Part shown: positions 8,579-18,900 of the stretch, piece by piece
Position numbering within the stretch: the first letter of the stretch is position 1
Layout: every line of letters begins with the position of its first letter
Assembly (NCBI GenBank): GCA_021825365.1
Contig: JAKAHR010000008.1
Span: 55,203 to 119,202 of the forward strand
Source: Nitrospirota bacterium
GTDB lineage: Bacteria; Nitrospirota; Thermodesulfovibrionia; Thermodesulfovibrionales; UBA6898
DNA length: 64,000 nt
Direction: 5' to 3'
The notes under the pieces: model-generated
Told to the model about the DNA's origin: nothing
Databases searched by the model: none
What the model saw: only the letters and a program-made list of their open reading frames with translations
Position numbers and translations under genes: made by a program

Positions 8579-9669
8579 GCAGCAGCCCTTTTGCAGGACG
8601 CGAGGATCCCTGCAGCCGACTTCTCCCACGAAAATGCCCTTGCGCGGTCGAATCCCTTGCTGATCAGTTCATCGCGCAGGCCGCGTTCTCCCGCAACCCG
8701 CATAATCAATCCGCTCAAGGCGCGGTCGTCCTCAGGATGGAAGAGCAGACCTGCGTCGTCCACGACCTCAGGCAGGGAGCCTCCGTTTGAGGAGATGACA
8801 GGGGTCCCGCATGCCATCGCCTCCAGCACCGTCATCCCGAACCCCTCGAAAAGGGCCGGATGAACGAGCATATCGGCATATGAATAGAAGAGCGAGAGGT
8901 CGGCCGCATCGATATAGTCCATGTGACGGATGCGGCTGTCTTCCGGCAGATTCTCCCGGGAAACCTCTCTGCCTCCGACGATCACGAGATCATGGGGCAT
9001 ATCACTTTTGAGGGACAAGAAGGAACGCACCAGGGTCTTCACATTCTTATAGGGGAAAAGACTTCCCACAAAGAGGATATAGGGTCTCTGCAGGCCATAC
9101 TTCTTCACGAAGCCGGGCCTTTCACTCTCAGCATGCGGCTTGAATGTCCCGCTGTCAAATCCGTTCGGAACAACATCCACCTTGTCGGCTGGCATGGAAG
9201 TCCTCGAACAGAGTTCCTTCTTCACGAACTCCGAGACCGTGACAACTCTGCTGACAATCCGTGAAAGTCGCCCAAGCGCGAATCGATAATGCACAGCAGA
9301 GAGGCCGAACTGTTCGGGATAGTAGAGCGGATGGAGATCATGCACGGTCACGACCATCCGGACGGGCGGGACCAGCGGGAACTCTGCCAGGGGACAGAAA
9401 AGCACATCAATGCCGTGGCGCTTCACCAGCAGGGGGATGACCAAGTTGTCATGGACGAGCCGGGCAACGTTGTTCAGGAGCCGCACCGATCCTCTCACCG
9501 CCCGGGGCGTCCCTATGACGTGGCCAGGATCAGCGCCCGGGATCGGGACCGATGAAAAGACATACGTCTCCTCATGGAGAGCACTGAGTGCCGAGGAAAC
9601 CTGCCGCGTAAAGACGCCGACTCCGGTCGGCCTTTCATTGAGGAAGGAGGCGTTGACCGCCAGTTTCAC
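8575..9669 (-). CDS. GT4 family glycosyltransferase
   Basis: A 364-residue GT-B glycosyltransferase, the middle gene of the three-gene operon, overlapping both neighbours by 4 nt. Family marks are NERPTGVGVFTRQ at the N-terminus, LFVGSLFPYKNVKTLVRSF before the donor site, and HPALFEGFGMTVLEAMACG with GTPVISSNGGSLPEV in the donor-binding domain. It resembles mannosyl- or rhamnosyl-transferases of O-antigen loci, but that does not fix the sugar. Tight translational coupling suggests equal synthesis of the three enzymes, possibly for three successive transfers onto one oligosaccharide. Confidence 0.9.
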   Translation of the reverse strand: MKLAVNASFLNERPTGVGVFTRQVSSALSALHEETYVFSSVPIPGADPGHVIGTPRAVRGSVRLLNNVARLVHDNLVIPLLVKRHGIDVLFCPLAEFPLVPPVRMVVTVHDLHPLYYPEQFGLSAVHYRFALGRLSRIVSRVVTVSEFVKKELCSRTSMPADKVDVVPNGFDSGTFKPHAESERPGFVKKYGLQRPYILFVGSLFPYKNVKTLVRSFLSLKSDMPHDLVIVGGREVSRENLPEDSRIRHMDYIDAADLSLFYSYADMLVHPALFEGFGMTVLEAMACGTPVISSNGGSLPEVVDDAGLLFHPEDDRALSGLIMRVAGERGLRDELISKGFDRARAFSWEKSAAGILASCKRAAA

Positions 9670-10790
9670 CGGTTGATCACCTTCTGGTACGTCAGTATCG
9701 TCTCTTCAGCCGTCCGTTTCCATGAATATAGCTTGACGCGTTCAAGCCCCTTTTCCGACAGCGAGGCCCTTCGTGCCGTGTCGGAAAGCACCGTTTCGAT
9801 CACCTGTTTTAGCTCCTCATGGTCTGAAGCCTTAAAGAAGGCAGCCGCATCGCCCGCCACCTCGCGCAGCGCCGGGATATCCGATATGATAAGCGGAGCG
9901 CCGCAGGCCATCGCCTCCAGCGGAGGCAGGCCGAACCCCTCGTACAACGATGGATAGACGACGACGGCAGCGCAGTTGTACAGATCGTTCATCGTCTCTT
10001 CGTCCAGGTAACCGGTGAATACAACAGACTCTCTGATGCCCAATTCAGGGGCATATGCGACAATATCGTCATAGTTCCAGCCGAATCCGCCCGCGATGAC
10101 AAGGGACAGATCATCCCGAAAGACAACATCCCGGAAGGCCCTGATCAGGGTCTTGAGGTTCTTCCTCGGCTCCACCGTGCCAACACACAGGACATACTCT
10201 CTTTCCGTAAACCTCCTGACCCTCTCCCGCGATGCAGCCCTGTCTGAACGATAGTATGCTGCGGAGGGTGCAAGAGGTATGACATCTATCTTTGCCGCCG
10301 GGACACTGAGGATGTCTGCTGCCTCGTCCCCGATGAACTGCGTATTCACGATAACGCGGTCAGCGCGTTTCATATTGGCCGCCATATCCGGCCGTGCCGT
10401 TTCGGCTATGGCGGCGGGGAGCAATACAGGGTAATGGACGAATAAAAGGTCGTACAGGTTTGCAACAGCCCCTGATGTCACCGCAGGCATACGCTCAACG
10501 CTCGTCTCGTGGTAGATGTCAAAGGACCTATCACCAGAACTTCGGACAGAGAAGCTGCTGATGAGAAGATCACCCAGGGATTTCACAAAGGACGGGTAAA
10601 ACCTTCCCGCCATGCCGCGCATCCTCGACGAGACTTCACTCAGAGAACTGAAAAGACCCTGTGCCGTTTCGTCAACGGTAGGCACGACGTCAATGCCCGC
10701 CTGCAGCAGTTCCCTCCGTATATTGGTGACATAATACCCGATCCCGGTCTTCTTGAAGATAAGGGGTTTGGTGTTGAGAAGAACGCGCAT
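9666..10790 (-). CDS. GT4 family glycosyltransferase, first gene of operon
   Basis: A 374-residue GT-B glycosyltransferase. Diagnostic segments are KKTGIGYYVTNI near the N-terminus, VLCVGTVEPRKNLKTLIRAF, and VVYPSLYEGFGLPPLEAMACG with GAPLIISDIPALREV. It overlaps the next gene by 4 nt (ATGA) and heads the operon. The start at 10790 is preceded on its strand by GGGTGA. It shows close sequence likeness to the middle gene in the donor domain, so the two may be old paralogues. The acceptor and donor are unknown. Confidence 0.9.
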   Translation of the reverse strand: MRVLLNTKPLIFKKTGIGYYVTNIRRELLQAGIDVVPTVDETAQGLFSSLSEVSSRMRGMAGRFYPSFVKSLGDLLISSFSVRSSGDRSFDIYHETSVERMPAVTSGAVANLYDLLFVHYPVLLPAAIAETARPDMAANMKRADRVIVNTQFIGDEAADILSVPAAKIDVIPLAPSAAYYRSDRAASRERVRRFTEREYVLCVGTVEPRKNLKTLIRAFRDVVFRDDLSLVIAGGFGWNYDDIVAYAPELGIRESVVFTGYLDEETMNDLYNCAAVVVYPSLYEGFGLPPLEAMACGAPLIISDIPALREVAGDAAAFFKASDHEELKQVIETVLSDTARRASLSEKGLERVKLYSWKRTAEETILTYQKVINR

Positions 10791-10847
10791 TATTTCACCC
10801 GCCTGCGTCAGACCGGCTGCTTGATAAGGGTAGCCTGCATAGAGATA

Positions 10848-10856
10848 ATTCTAACA
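10848..10856 (-). promoter_or_regulatory. Candidate extended -10 promoter for the GT4 operon
   Basis: On the minus strand the sequence reads TGTTAGAAT, an extended -10 element (TG, one base, TAGAAT) about 58 nt ahead of the GT4 start at 10790. No good -35 hexamer is seen, as is common for extended -10 promoters. Confidence 0.3.
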
Positions 10857-11019
10857 CAGGGAGGAGTTTTGATGACGCAGAACAGGATTGAGGCGGGACC
10901 AAAGAAATCTCCCCGGCAGGACATGGCTGTCGCAAACGAGTACGGCGCGGACGTTGACGGTATTACCATGCGATGCGGGCAGCTTGCGTGATATCTCTCT
11001 GGGGGAGAATTACCGAAAA

Positions 11020-13770
11020 CTATTTCACGATAATGTTTTCGATGACAACCGTTCCTGACCCTAGTATGGTGATCGACCCGGTCAGAGTGGTGAAGCCGGC
11101 GTTCGAGACAAAAGCGCAATCGTACCCCCCTTTAAGGGCGACCGTGCCCGCGCCCGTGAAGATCAGGTCATCAGTGAAATCTCCTGTCTTCACCTCGATC
11201 AGGGCGTTGCCGTCTCCCGCTGCGGTAACGGCCTGCTGGATGGTCCTGAAGATCGTCCCCCCCAGCCTTATCTCCCCTGACGAACATGATGTCATGAACG
11301 TCATATCGCCCCCATATGCAACGCCTTTCACGCTCGAACCAGCCACACGATAATGATAGATTGACCCCGGGGTGAGTCCCGTCAGCGATGCGTTCACTGA
11401 GGTGTTCGAACTTCCGGCAACCGTTCCCGGGACCGCCGCGATGCTGCTTCCATAAGAGGCGGATAATCCGTATTCGAAAATCACCGTGGTGCCGGCATTG
11501 TTGGCGTTGACTGTCCCGTTTAACGTCGCACCGGCACTGGAAACCGACGTCGCCGCCCCCGTAAGAACGATCGGCAACGTCGTGCCGGGTGCGCAGGTGA
11601 TGGAGACATCATCGAGATTGAAATCTGTCACGCCGGAACCCGTTGTAGCGGCATGGAAACTCACCTGATGGAAAGCGCTGTCCGCATAAGCCGAAAGATC
11701 GAGACCGGTGAGAAGATACCCCCCTCCATAGAGGGGATTCCCCTCAAGAACCGAGAAGATTTCCGAGCCGTCCACCAGCACCTTCAGGAAGTCTGTTCCG
11801 TTTCCACTCGATATGCTGTTCCAGAGATAGAACTCAAGTCTCGGAGCTGACCCGGAGGGTATCACCACGTTTTGCGACAGTGACGCGGTTTCGGTCACGC
11901 CGGTGAGACTGCCAAACCAGGCCCACCATGCACCTGTCCTCGGCACCCCGCTGCTGCAGACAGATAAGGCACAAAGCGGGGTGCCGAAATTGACGGACGA
12001 CTCGGCCCAGAAGACGTTCGGGGTCCCGGCCTCAAAACTTCCGTCCGAGATGCCCGCGCAGGTTCCGACCGTAGCAAAGGTCATGTCATTTCCGTAGGTT
12101 GTAGCGGAAACACTTATCAGCTTCACCCGAAAGTGATAAAGAGTGTTGGGGATCAATCCGGCAATGGTCTGGCTTACCAGAGTGAGTGCGCTGCCGGTGA
12201 CAGGGTTCGGGATAGCCATAACGCTGCTTCCGTATGCCGTACTTGTGCCGTATTCAAAGAAAACCACGGTTACCGAGTTGTCGGCATTGACCCTTCCGTT
12301 TAGGACAGCGCTGGTCTGGGTAATGCCCGTTGCAGCCTCCGTCTCCGCCGACGGACCGCTGCCTAGCAGGGCCAGTGCGTTAAAGACGTCTACGCGCCTC
12401 TTCGTTACTGAAGTACATTTCGAATCCGTTACCGAAGGCCCTGTGGCGGTCAAAGCTGAGAGGATCCCGTCAACGGTATCTCCCGGCTTCGCCTGCTTCA
12501 TCAGTGCCCATGCGCCGGAGACATGAGGCGCTGCCATGGAAGTGCCGCTCATGCTCTGATAGGAGCCTCCCGGAACCGAGGAGACTATGTTCGAGCCGGG
12601 GGCGAAGAGGCTCATGAAGGATGCACTGTTTGAATAAGAGGCGACGACATCGAAATCATCGGTAGCCCCCACGCTGACAGCGGACGAGATGCAGGCTGGT
12701 GCTGCCATGGAACCGCATATGAAGTTGTTCCCGGAGGAGACGACCGTCGCGATGCCTGCTGCCTTCAGGCTGTCGATTATCGGCTTTCTCGTGTCTGTGT
12801 CACAGTTGCTCGAAAACAGTCCGCCCCCCAGGCTCAGGTTCACAGACGAAATATTGTACAGAGAACGGAGGGCGTATACCCTTTCGAGAGCCTTTATGAT
12901 ATCGGACTGATATGCAGCAACCTGCCCGCTGACGAGTGAGAAGACCTGTATGGCGATAATATTCGCCCCCGGCGCCACGCCCGGTCCCGGAGAACCGGCA
13001 ACGCCCGGTCTTCCCGCGACGATCCCGGCTACGTGCGTGCCATGATCACATTGAGCAGCCCCCGAACAGGGCCGGGCCGAGCCGGTGACCGTCGAATGCG
13101 TCACCCCTCCCGGACAAAGGGACAGGGATGAAGCCGAATTAGTCGAATAGCAGGCCTCGGAGATCACCGCACCGACCAGAAAAGGATGGGTCTTGTCCAC
13201 TCCTGTGTCCAGGACCGCCACGGCGACTCCCGATCCGTTGAATCCCCGGCCAGGGCCATACAGATTCCATAGTGAAGTGGCGCCGATCAGAGGCACACTG
13301 ACGCCAAGAGTCGGGAATTCCGGGACGTCTTCATGGACCTCAAGGACCTGAGGCAATGCCAACAACGCCTTTAACGCCGGCCCGTCCGCTTCCATGAGGA
13401 GGTAAGGGGTGTAGCGGTATTTATGCACGACCTTCGGATTGAAGGTCGTGAGAGCTGAGAGAAGATCGTCCTGCGCCGCTGCTATGCCGTTCATTTGGGC
13501 AAGAGACTCGGGCGCCTCGGGATCGCCTAGAGGCCGAAAAGGGGCATCGACCTTCACGATGAGACGGACGCTCCCTTCCTTGCCTATCTTGCCGGAAAGC
13601 TCGTCATAGCTGCCGGGCATCGCGATCTTCCCTTCTCCCGGAACCGGCTGGCCGAATGCGGCAGACGGGAAACAAAACAGGACCGACAGGATACACCGGA
13701 GTAATACAGTCCTGATGTTTAATCCAACGAGCTGTGGCTTCTTCCCTGCGAAACGGTCAGTGAAAGTCAC
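11020..13770 (-). CDS. Secreted subtilisin-like (S8) serine protease with two Fn3-like repeats and a C-terminal module
   Basis: A 916-residue secreted protease. A signal peptide ends near residue 40 (FPSAAFGQ), followed by an inhibitor-I9-like propeptide (about 60-155). The S8 domain has Asp188 in VLDTGVD, His243 in DHGTHVAG, Ser411 in SGTSMAAPHVSG and the oxyanion Asn in VVSSGNN. After residue 470 come two fibronectin-like repeats with the same opening (ITQTSAVLNGRVNAD and VSSAGATLNGTVNAN, each with FEYG and YHYRV/YHFRV). They flank a jelly-roll-like segment at about 570-730. The last 70 residues (LKGGYDCAF to VIENIIVK) match the end of the multicopper oxidase at 15985-20523. It lies next to, and in the same direction as, the cytochrome/PBP gene but 90 nt downstream of it. 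Targets are unknown. Confidence 0.9.
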   Translation of the reverse strand: MTFTDRFAGKKPQLVGLNIRTVLLRCILSVLFCFPSAAFGQPVPGEGKIAMPGSYDELSGKIGKEGSVRLIVKVDAPFRPLGDPEAPESLAQMNGIAAAQDDLLSALTTFNPKVVHKYRYTPYLLMEADGPALKALLALPQVLEVHEDVPEFPTLGVSVPLIGATSLWNLYGPGRGFNGSGVAVAVLDTGVDKTHPFLVGAVISEACYSTNSASSLSLCPGGVTHSTVTGSARPCSGAAQCDHGTHVAGIVAGRPGVAGSPGPGVAPGANIIAIQVFSLVSGQVAAYQSDIIKALERVYALRSLYNISSVNLSLGGGLFSSNCDTDTRKPIIDSLKAAGIATVVSSGNNFICGSMAAPACISSAVSVGATDDFDVVASYSNSASFMSLFAPGSNIVSSVPGGSYQSMSGTSMAAPHVSGAWALMKQAKPGDTVDGILSALTATGPSVTDSKCTSVTKRRVDVFNALALLGSGPSAETEAATGITQTSAVLNGRVNADNSVTVVFFEYGTSTAYGSSVMAIPNPVTGSALTLVSQTIAGLIPNTLYHFRVKLISVSATTYGNDMTFATVGTCAGISDGSFEAGTPNVFWAESSVNFGTPLCALSVCSSGVPRTGAWWAWFGSLTGVTETASLSQNVVIPSGSAPRLEFYLWNSISSGNGTDFLKVLVDGSEIFSVLEGNPLYGGGYLLTGLDLSAYADSAFHQVSFHAATTGSGVTDFNLDDVSITCAPGTTLPIVLTGAATSVSSAGATLNGTVNANNAGTTVIFEYGLSASYGSSIAAVPGTVAGSSNTSVNASLTGLTPGSIYHYRVAGSSVKGVAYGGDMTFMTSCSSGEIRLGGTIFRTIQQAVTAAGDGNALIEVKTGDFTDDLIFTGAGTVALKGGYDCAFVSNAGFTTLTGSITILGSGTVVIENIIVK

Positions 13771-13860
13771 TGCAGCAGCCGGCGTTCAGCAATCAACATC
13801 TTGTCCATATGATATCCGCGGAAACAGGCAAAACACAATGGGGCATGTGGTATATCCCCG

Positions 13861-15582
13861 TCAGTGGATGACCCACTCGCTTCTCCTCACCAGCTCCGGC
13901 TTTGGCCCCCTGGTGAGTTGAACGATGTAACAGCCCTTGGATGCATACCGCTGCCCCGGTCCGAAACTGAGGCGCTCATAGAGCGGATATACTTCGTCCT
14001 GCTGCCACAGTCCCATTCCGCCTGTACTCATGGTCATGCCGAAAAGATCGAGAAGATAATCGCGGTAATAATTTCCGTTCAGCCCCGGCAGGGCCTGGGA
14101 AAGCACCTGGACCGCGGAATACATTTTCTTCAGGATGACCAGAGAGCTACCCTGAAAATTGCGGATCCCCATAAAGGATTCGACCATGTTCGTATACTGC
14201 GCTTCATCTCCCGGCAGCCTGAAGGGATAGGCAAGGTAGATGAAGTCACGCGCCTCTTCTTTTACCTTCCAGATTTCCTCTCCGAGATAACTGGATGAGA
14301 CAAATACGCGGTCAGGCCGCATCGCCTGTCCCGCCAGACCTTCGAGTGCCGTCAGGGCTCCCTGCCCATCCCAGACAAGCAGTGCGGCCGGCTTCTCTCC
14401 GGCTGTTACCTTCTCCAGGAGCGCGGCTGTCAGCCGTTCTCCCTTCTTCAAGGTGATTGTTGCCGCCGGCCGATGACCCAGTGCCTGCCATGTTTCCTGA
14501 AATCCCCGGGAGAGAGAGCGGCCCTCAGGGGAATCGCGCACCACTTCAACAATCGTCTTTTCTCTCGCTGCTTCAACAGTGCGGTTGAGATAGCGGGCCG
14601 TGCCTTCGCCCTCCTGATAAAGCCCCTTCGAAAAATAGAGGGTATACCAGTCCGTATCAGAGATGACAGGGCTGTCCGTGATCGGGAAGAGACAGGGGAC
14701 CCGTCGGTCCTCGCAGAATTGGTGGATCGGCCTCCATTCCCCCTTCGTGATGCCGCCCAGCAGGGCGAATACCGGTTCTTTGCGATAATATTCCTCAAGC
14801 TGGCTGCGCCATGTCTCCGGAGCCCCCTTTACAATCCATGGGGAAAGCAGCAGCCTCTTGTATATAACCTCCGGCGAGAGAAGCATCGATTCCGCCATTC
14901 GGGCAGACCTCCGGCCTGCTTTCGTCTCGTAATACGCCGCCTGGCTGTTCTTGTAGGTGAAGTACTTCTCAAGGGATGTCAGCATCGCATCACGGTCTGC
15001 CGGGTCCACGTCGTCCGTCACGACTGTCGCAAAACGGATGGCCGTGTCGGTGACGCCCGGGGAATAATCTGAAGAGAGGACTTTCAAATAGGAGATGAGT
15101 ATCGCCATGTCCTTGTCTTCGAGCATATATCGCGGCATGACGCCATTCAGTCTTCGCCCGGTCGGATCGATGCCGGTCCGAAGTACGTCCGCCAGGGATG
15201 TATCAGTATATGCGGGGCGGATGGGAGGCGCTGAAGAGACCTTATATTGCTTGCGGAGGGCGATGATCGGACGATACAGATTGCGACCGTTCGTGGGAGT
15301 GGTAATCACGCCGCCTTCCACCGAGCCGAGCCCGCTCCGAAGATGACACCCCACACAGGTAAAGGCTGTCCCCGTAACAGGGATATCACCTTTTACCACC
15401 GCCTTCATGGGTTCTCCCGACGGCAGGATCCCCTCTCGATACATCAGTTCACCCAGCCGCAGGACTTCTGCCTCTGACAAGGGGGAGACTACCGAAGACT
15501 TCGTATCTACGGCGGTAGCGGGCTGAATCCATAATAAAGCGATGGCCAAAATGGTGACAAACAATACCTTGCACGTCGGCAT
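13861..15582 (-). CDS. Cytochrome c fused to a type I periplasmic binding domain
   Basis: A 573-residue exported protein. The signal peptide (residues 1-24) ends in PATA. Residues about 35-175 form a monohaem cytochrome c domain with CVGCH at 76-80 and a likely axial Met in GVMPRYMLEDKDM. Residues about 185-573 look like a type I periplasmic binding protein of the branched-chain amino acid or amide group. The family is known for ABC-transporter ligand binding, but no permease or ATPase is nearby. A haem linked to a ligand-binding domain suggests a redox-dependent sensor or an electron carrier that docks to a substrate. AAGGAG lies 7 nt before the ATG. The gene is divergent from the multicopper oxidase across a 400-bp A/T-rich spacer. 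Confidence 0.82.
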   Translation of the reverse strand: MPTCKVLFVTILAIALLWIQPATAVDTKSSVVSPLSEAEVLRLGELMYREGILPSGEPMKAVVKGDIPVTGTAFTCVGCHLRSGLGSVEGGVITTPTNGRNLYRPIIALRKQYKVSSAPPIRPAYTDTSLADVLRTGIDPTGRRLNGVMPRYMLEDKDMAILISYLKVLSSDYSPGVTDTAIRFATVVTDDVDPADRDAMLTSLEKYFTYKNSQAAYYETKAGRRSARMAESMLLSPEVIYKRLLLSPWIVKGAPETWRSQLEEYYRKEPVFALLGGITKGEWRPIHQFCEDRRVPCLFPITDSPVISDTDWYTLYFSKGLYQEGEGTARYLNRTVEAAREKTIVEVVRDSPEGRSLSRGFQETWQALGHRPAATITLKKGERLTAALLEKVTAGEKPAALLVWDGQGALTALEGLAGQAMRPDRVFVSSSYLGEEIWKVKEEARDFIYLAYPFRLPGDEAQYTNMVESFMGIRNFQGSSLVILKKMYSAVQVLSQALPGLNGNYYRDYLLDLFGMTMSTGGMGLWQQDEVYPLYERLSFGPGQRYASKGCYIVQLTRGPKPELVRRSEWVIH

Positions 15583-15599
15583 CAGGAAACTCCTTGTAA

Positions 15600-15984
15600 T
15601 AACTACTTAAATTTTCTCCTACATGTTAGCAAAAATAATGGCCGTCAACAACAAGGCTCGTTATCTACCAAACAAATATATAAAGTATCCTATATAGAAA
15701 GTATCCTACTATCATTTTGTTACATTCTTTCTGAATAAAACAGTAACAAGATAGTTAATTTTATTTATTATTTATCTATTTATTAAAATAAATTAACTTT
15801 TGTAGGACTAATACCTACGCTATTTTCAGATAATGACCGATTGCCTCGCCGGATCGCTTTCTGTCATATTTTCTATAAGTATAAAAAAATCTGTTTGAGG
15901 CACCACGTTATTTTTAGGTGTTTATGAGTAACCGTCTGAATAGATCGAGGAAAAACACGGATAAATACAAGGAGGAAAGGTGTC
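15600..15984. promoter_or_regulatory. A/T-rich divergent regulatory region with direct repeat and palindrome
   Basis: This spacer separates the cytochrome/PBP gene (minus) from the multicopper oxidase (plus) and is far richer in A/T than both. It holds an 11-bp direct repeat AAAGTATCCTA at 15682-15692 and 15698-15708 (16-bp period). It also holds the palindrome GTAGG-N7-CCTAC at 15802-15818, whose TAGG/CCTA half-sites resemble binding sites of LuxR/NarL-type response regulators such as RcsB. The direct repeat carries the same TCCTA core. No convincing pair of -35/-10 boxes was found. A strong AAGGAGGAAAGG site precedes the oxidase ATG. Confidence 0.45.
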
Positions 15985-18900
15985 ATGAGTAAGCATCGAT
16001 CACTGGTCCTTTTGACCGGGTTATTAATGGCTGCCGTCATGTTGTGGGGACTCAACGTTGCCTACGCTGGTCCCGGCGCACCATGTCCCGAAGGTCTGAG
16101 TTGCCCGGCAGGTCCGGGATTTGGGACATATTACGCCAACAGCCCTGCGGGTTTCAGGACATACGGAGGCATTACTCAATATACCGGTGTGCCCTTACGC
16201 AAATTCATGGACGCATTGCCTGGCCTGTGCGCTCCGGGTGTTCCGAGTCTGGCCAATAATTGCATCCCGGTCGCCGTACCGGATACGGTTACGTACGGCG
16301 GTTCCGACTATTACGTGCTCGGCTTGAAGGACTACACCCAGCAGTTGCATCTGGATCTGCCCAAGGCGACAACGCTCAGGGGTTACTATCAGGTGAATAC
16401 CGGGACCAGCGGAACCACGGATCACAGCAACAGGTATCTTGGCCCAGTAATCGTTGCCAAAACAGGCACGCCCGTGCGTATCCTTTTTCAAAACGAACTC
16501 CCTCTCGGCGCTGCGGGCAACCTTTTCATTCCCGTAGACACAACGGATATGGGTGCCGGCGCCTGCGGGGCAGGAGGTTCCTACACGCAGAACCGCGCTG
16601 CCATTCATCTGCATGGGGGCAATACGCCCTGGATCAGCGATGGGACCCCCCATCAATGGATTACCCCGCCGGGGGAGGCCGGCGCCTGCCTCAAGGGTGC
16701 GAGCTTTGCAAATGTCCCTGACATGGTGGGACTCGGCAAGTCGATCCCGTCCCCTGCTGCCAATGACGGCCTGGCGACGCTCTATTATCCCAACCAGCAA
16801 AGCGGCCGGTTGATGTTCTATCATGATCATGCGTATGGCATAACCCGCCTCAATGTGTACGCCGGAGAGGCTGCAGGATATCTGTTGTATGATGATTACG
16901 AGCTGGATCTGATTAACGGCACTAATGCAAAAAGCATCAACCCGGGGACCGTGAAGGTACTGCCCGATCTGGCTGCCGTGACCGGCAACCCGTATTATAA
17001 ATTCGGCATTCCCCTTGTCATCCAGGACAAGACCTTTGTCCCCTGGGACATTGATATTCAGGATGCCCTCTGGAACCGTGACAAGCTCGGCAACCCGAGA
17101 AGCTGGGGCAAACCGGGAGACTTATGGTTCCCGCACGTCTACGAGCCAAACCAGATGCCGCTTGATATCGGGGGCGCCAATCCGTTCGGGAGATGGGACT
17201 ATGGTCCCTGGTTCTGGCCTCCTGTTGTATTATCTCCGGCATACTCAACGCTGCCCGAGCCCTCCATTGTGCCTGAAGCCTTCATGGACACCCCCATCGT
17301 CAATGGCAAGGCATATCCTTATCTTGATGTGCAGCCCATGGCCTACCGTTTCCGGATCCTCAACGCAGCCAACGACAGGGCGCTCAATCTCTCTCTCTTT
17401 AAAGCAGAGCCCCTTCACATCAGCGTCAGCGACGGCGGCGCCGGCTATACGGTTCCGCCTGTTGTCAGCATCACCGGAGGAGGTTGCACCGGGTTAAGCG
17501 CAACGGCCTCGGTATCACCGGGTGTTGTCACGAATATTTTGATTACCAACAGGGGCGCAGGGTACGCTACGGTCCCGACTGTCAGCATTACCGGCGGCGG
17601 CGGCAGTGGAGCAACCGCTGCGGCCTTTATGGAACTGGGAGTTATCAAGCAGATCGTTGTTACCAACGGCGGCAGCGGCTACACCTCTGCGCCGACCGTC
17701 ACGATCAGTACATCTCCTGTTACGACAGCAACAGCAACAGCCGCAATCACCCCCGGGGGCGCGATCACGGACATCACGGCAACCGGAGCCGGCAGCTGCA
17801 CCTCGAACCCCACCATCTCGATAGCTGCGCCACCCCCCTGCGTGGCCCCGGCGGTCTGTACACAGGCAACGGCCACTGCGTCAATCGATACAGAGGTCAG
17901 GATGGTCCCGGCTCTGCCTCACACGTCAATTTCCATTCCTCCCCTTTGTTCGACTCCTATGGTGATGCGCGATGCTGGTCTTGTCATAGCCGATCTTGAT
18001 CCAATAACGGGCATGCCCATAAACGGAACCGGCCTTCCTTCAAACTGCTGGCCGACAACCTGGCCGATAGACGGCCGCGATGGAGGCGTGCCTGATCCCC
18101 TGGCAGCCGGTCCTGCGCTGATCCAGATCGGCAACGAGGGCGGTTTTCTCCCGGCACCGGTGGCGATCCCGCCGACTCCGGTCAGCTTCGACTACAACCG
18201 CAGGAATATCGTGGTGCTGAATGTCCTGAACAAGGGGCTATTCCTTCAGCCGGCGGAACGGGCCGATGTCGTTGTCGACTTCTCCGCCTTTGCAGGCAAG
18301 ACGATCATCCTCTATAACGACGCTCCGGCGCCTACACCGGCGTTCGATCCTCGTTATGACTATTACACCGACAACCCTGACTTTTCTTCATCAGGCGGCG
18401 CACCTTCCACCAGGGCGGGAGAAGGCCCCAACACTCGCACGATTATGCAGTTTCGTGTGGCTGCGTCTGCCCCGCTACCGACTTCTTTTGACATAACCGC
18501 TCTGCAGACAACATTGCCCGCGGCCTTCACTGCTTCACAGCCTGCGCCCCATGTGCCGCAGACCGCATATCCCGCGCCCAACAATGCGGCAACGAACACC
18601 TATGCGAGGATCCAGGATTACGCCATGACCTTCACTCCCCTCGGCCTGGATGCCCTCTGGCGGGTCACCGTTACCAACGGAGGGTCAGGGTACTCGTCGC
18701 CTGCGCCGGTCAGTTTCGGTGGCGGCGGCGGCACGGGCGCTACGGGAGTCGCCACCATAGCCGGGGGAGTCGTTACCGGTATAACCATGACAAGCCTCGG
18801 CACCGGGTATTCGAGCCCGCCCACCTCCGTCACCATCGGCGGCGGCGGCTCGGGCGCTGCTGCTGCCGTCACCTTCGAGCCCTCGATGATCACGATGCAG

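Noticed and set aside
7661..8863. 400-residue open frame on the plus strand opposite the GT4 genes
   Set aside because: Antisense to two conserved glycosyltransferases; composition reads like a shadow frame.
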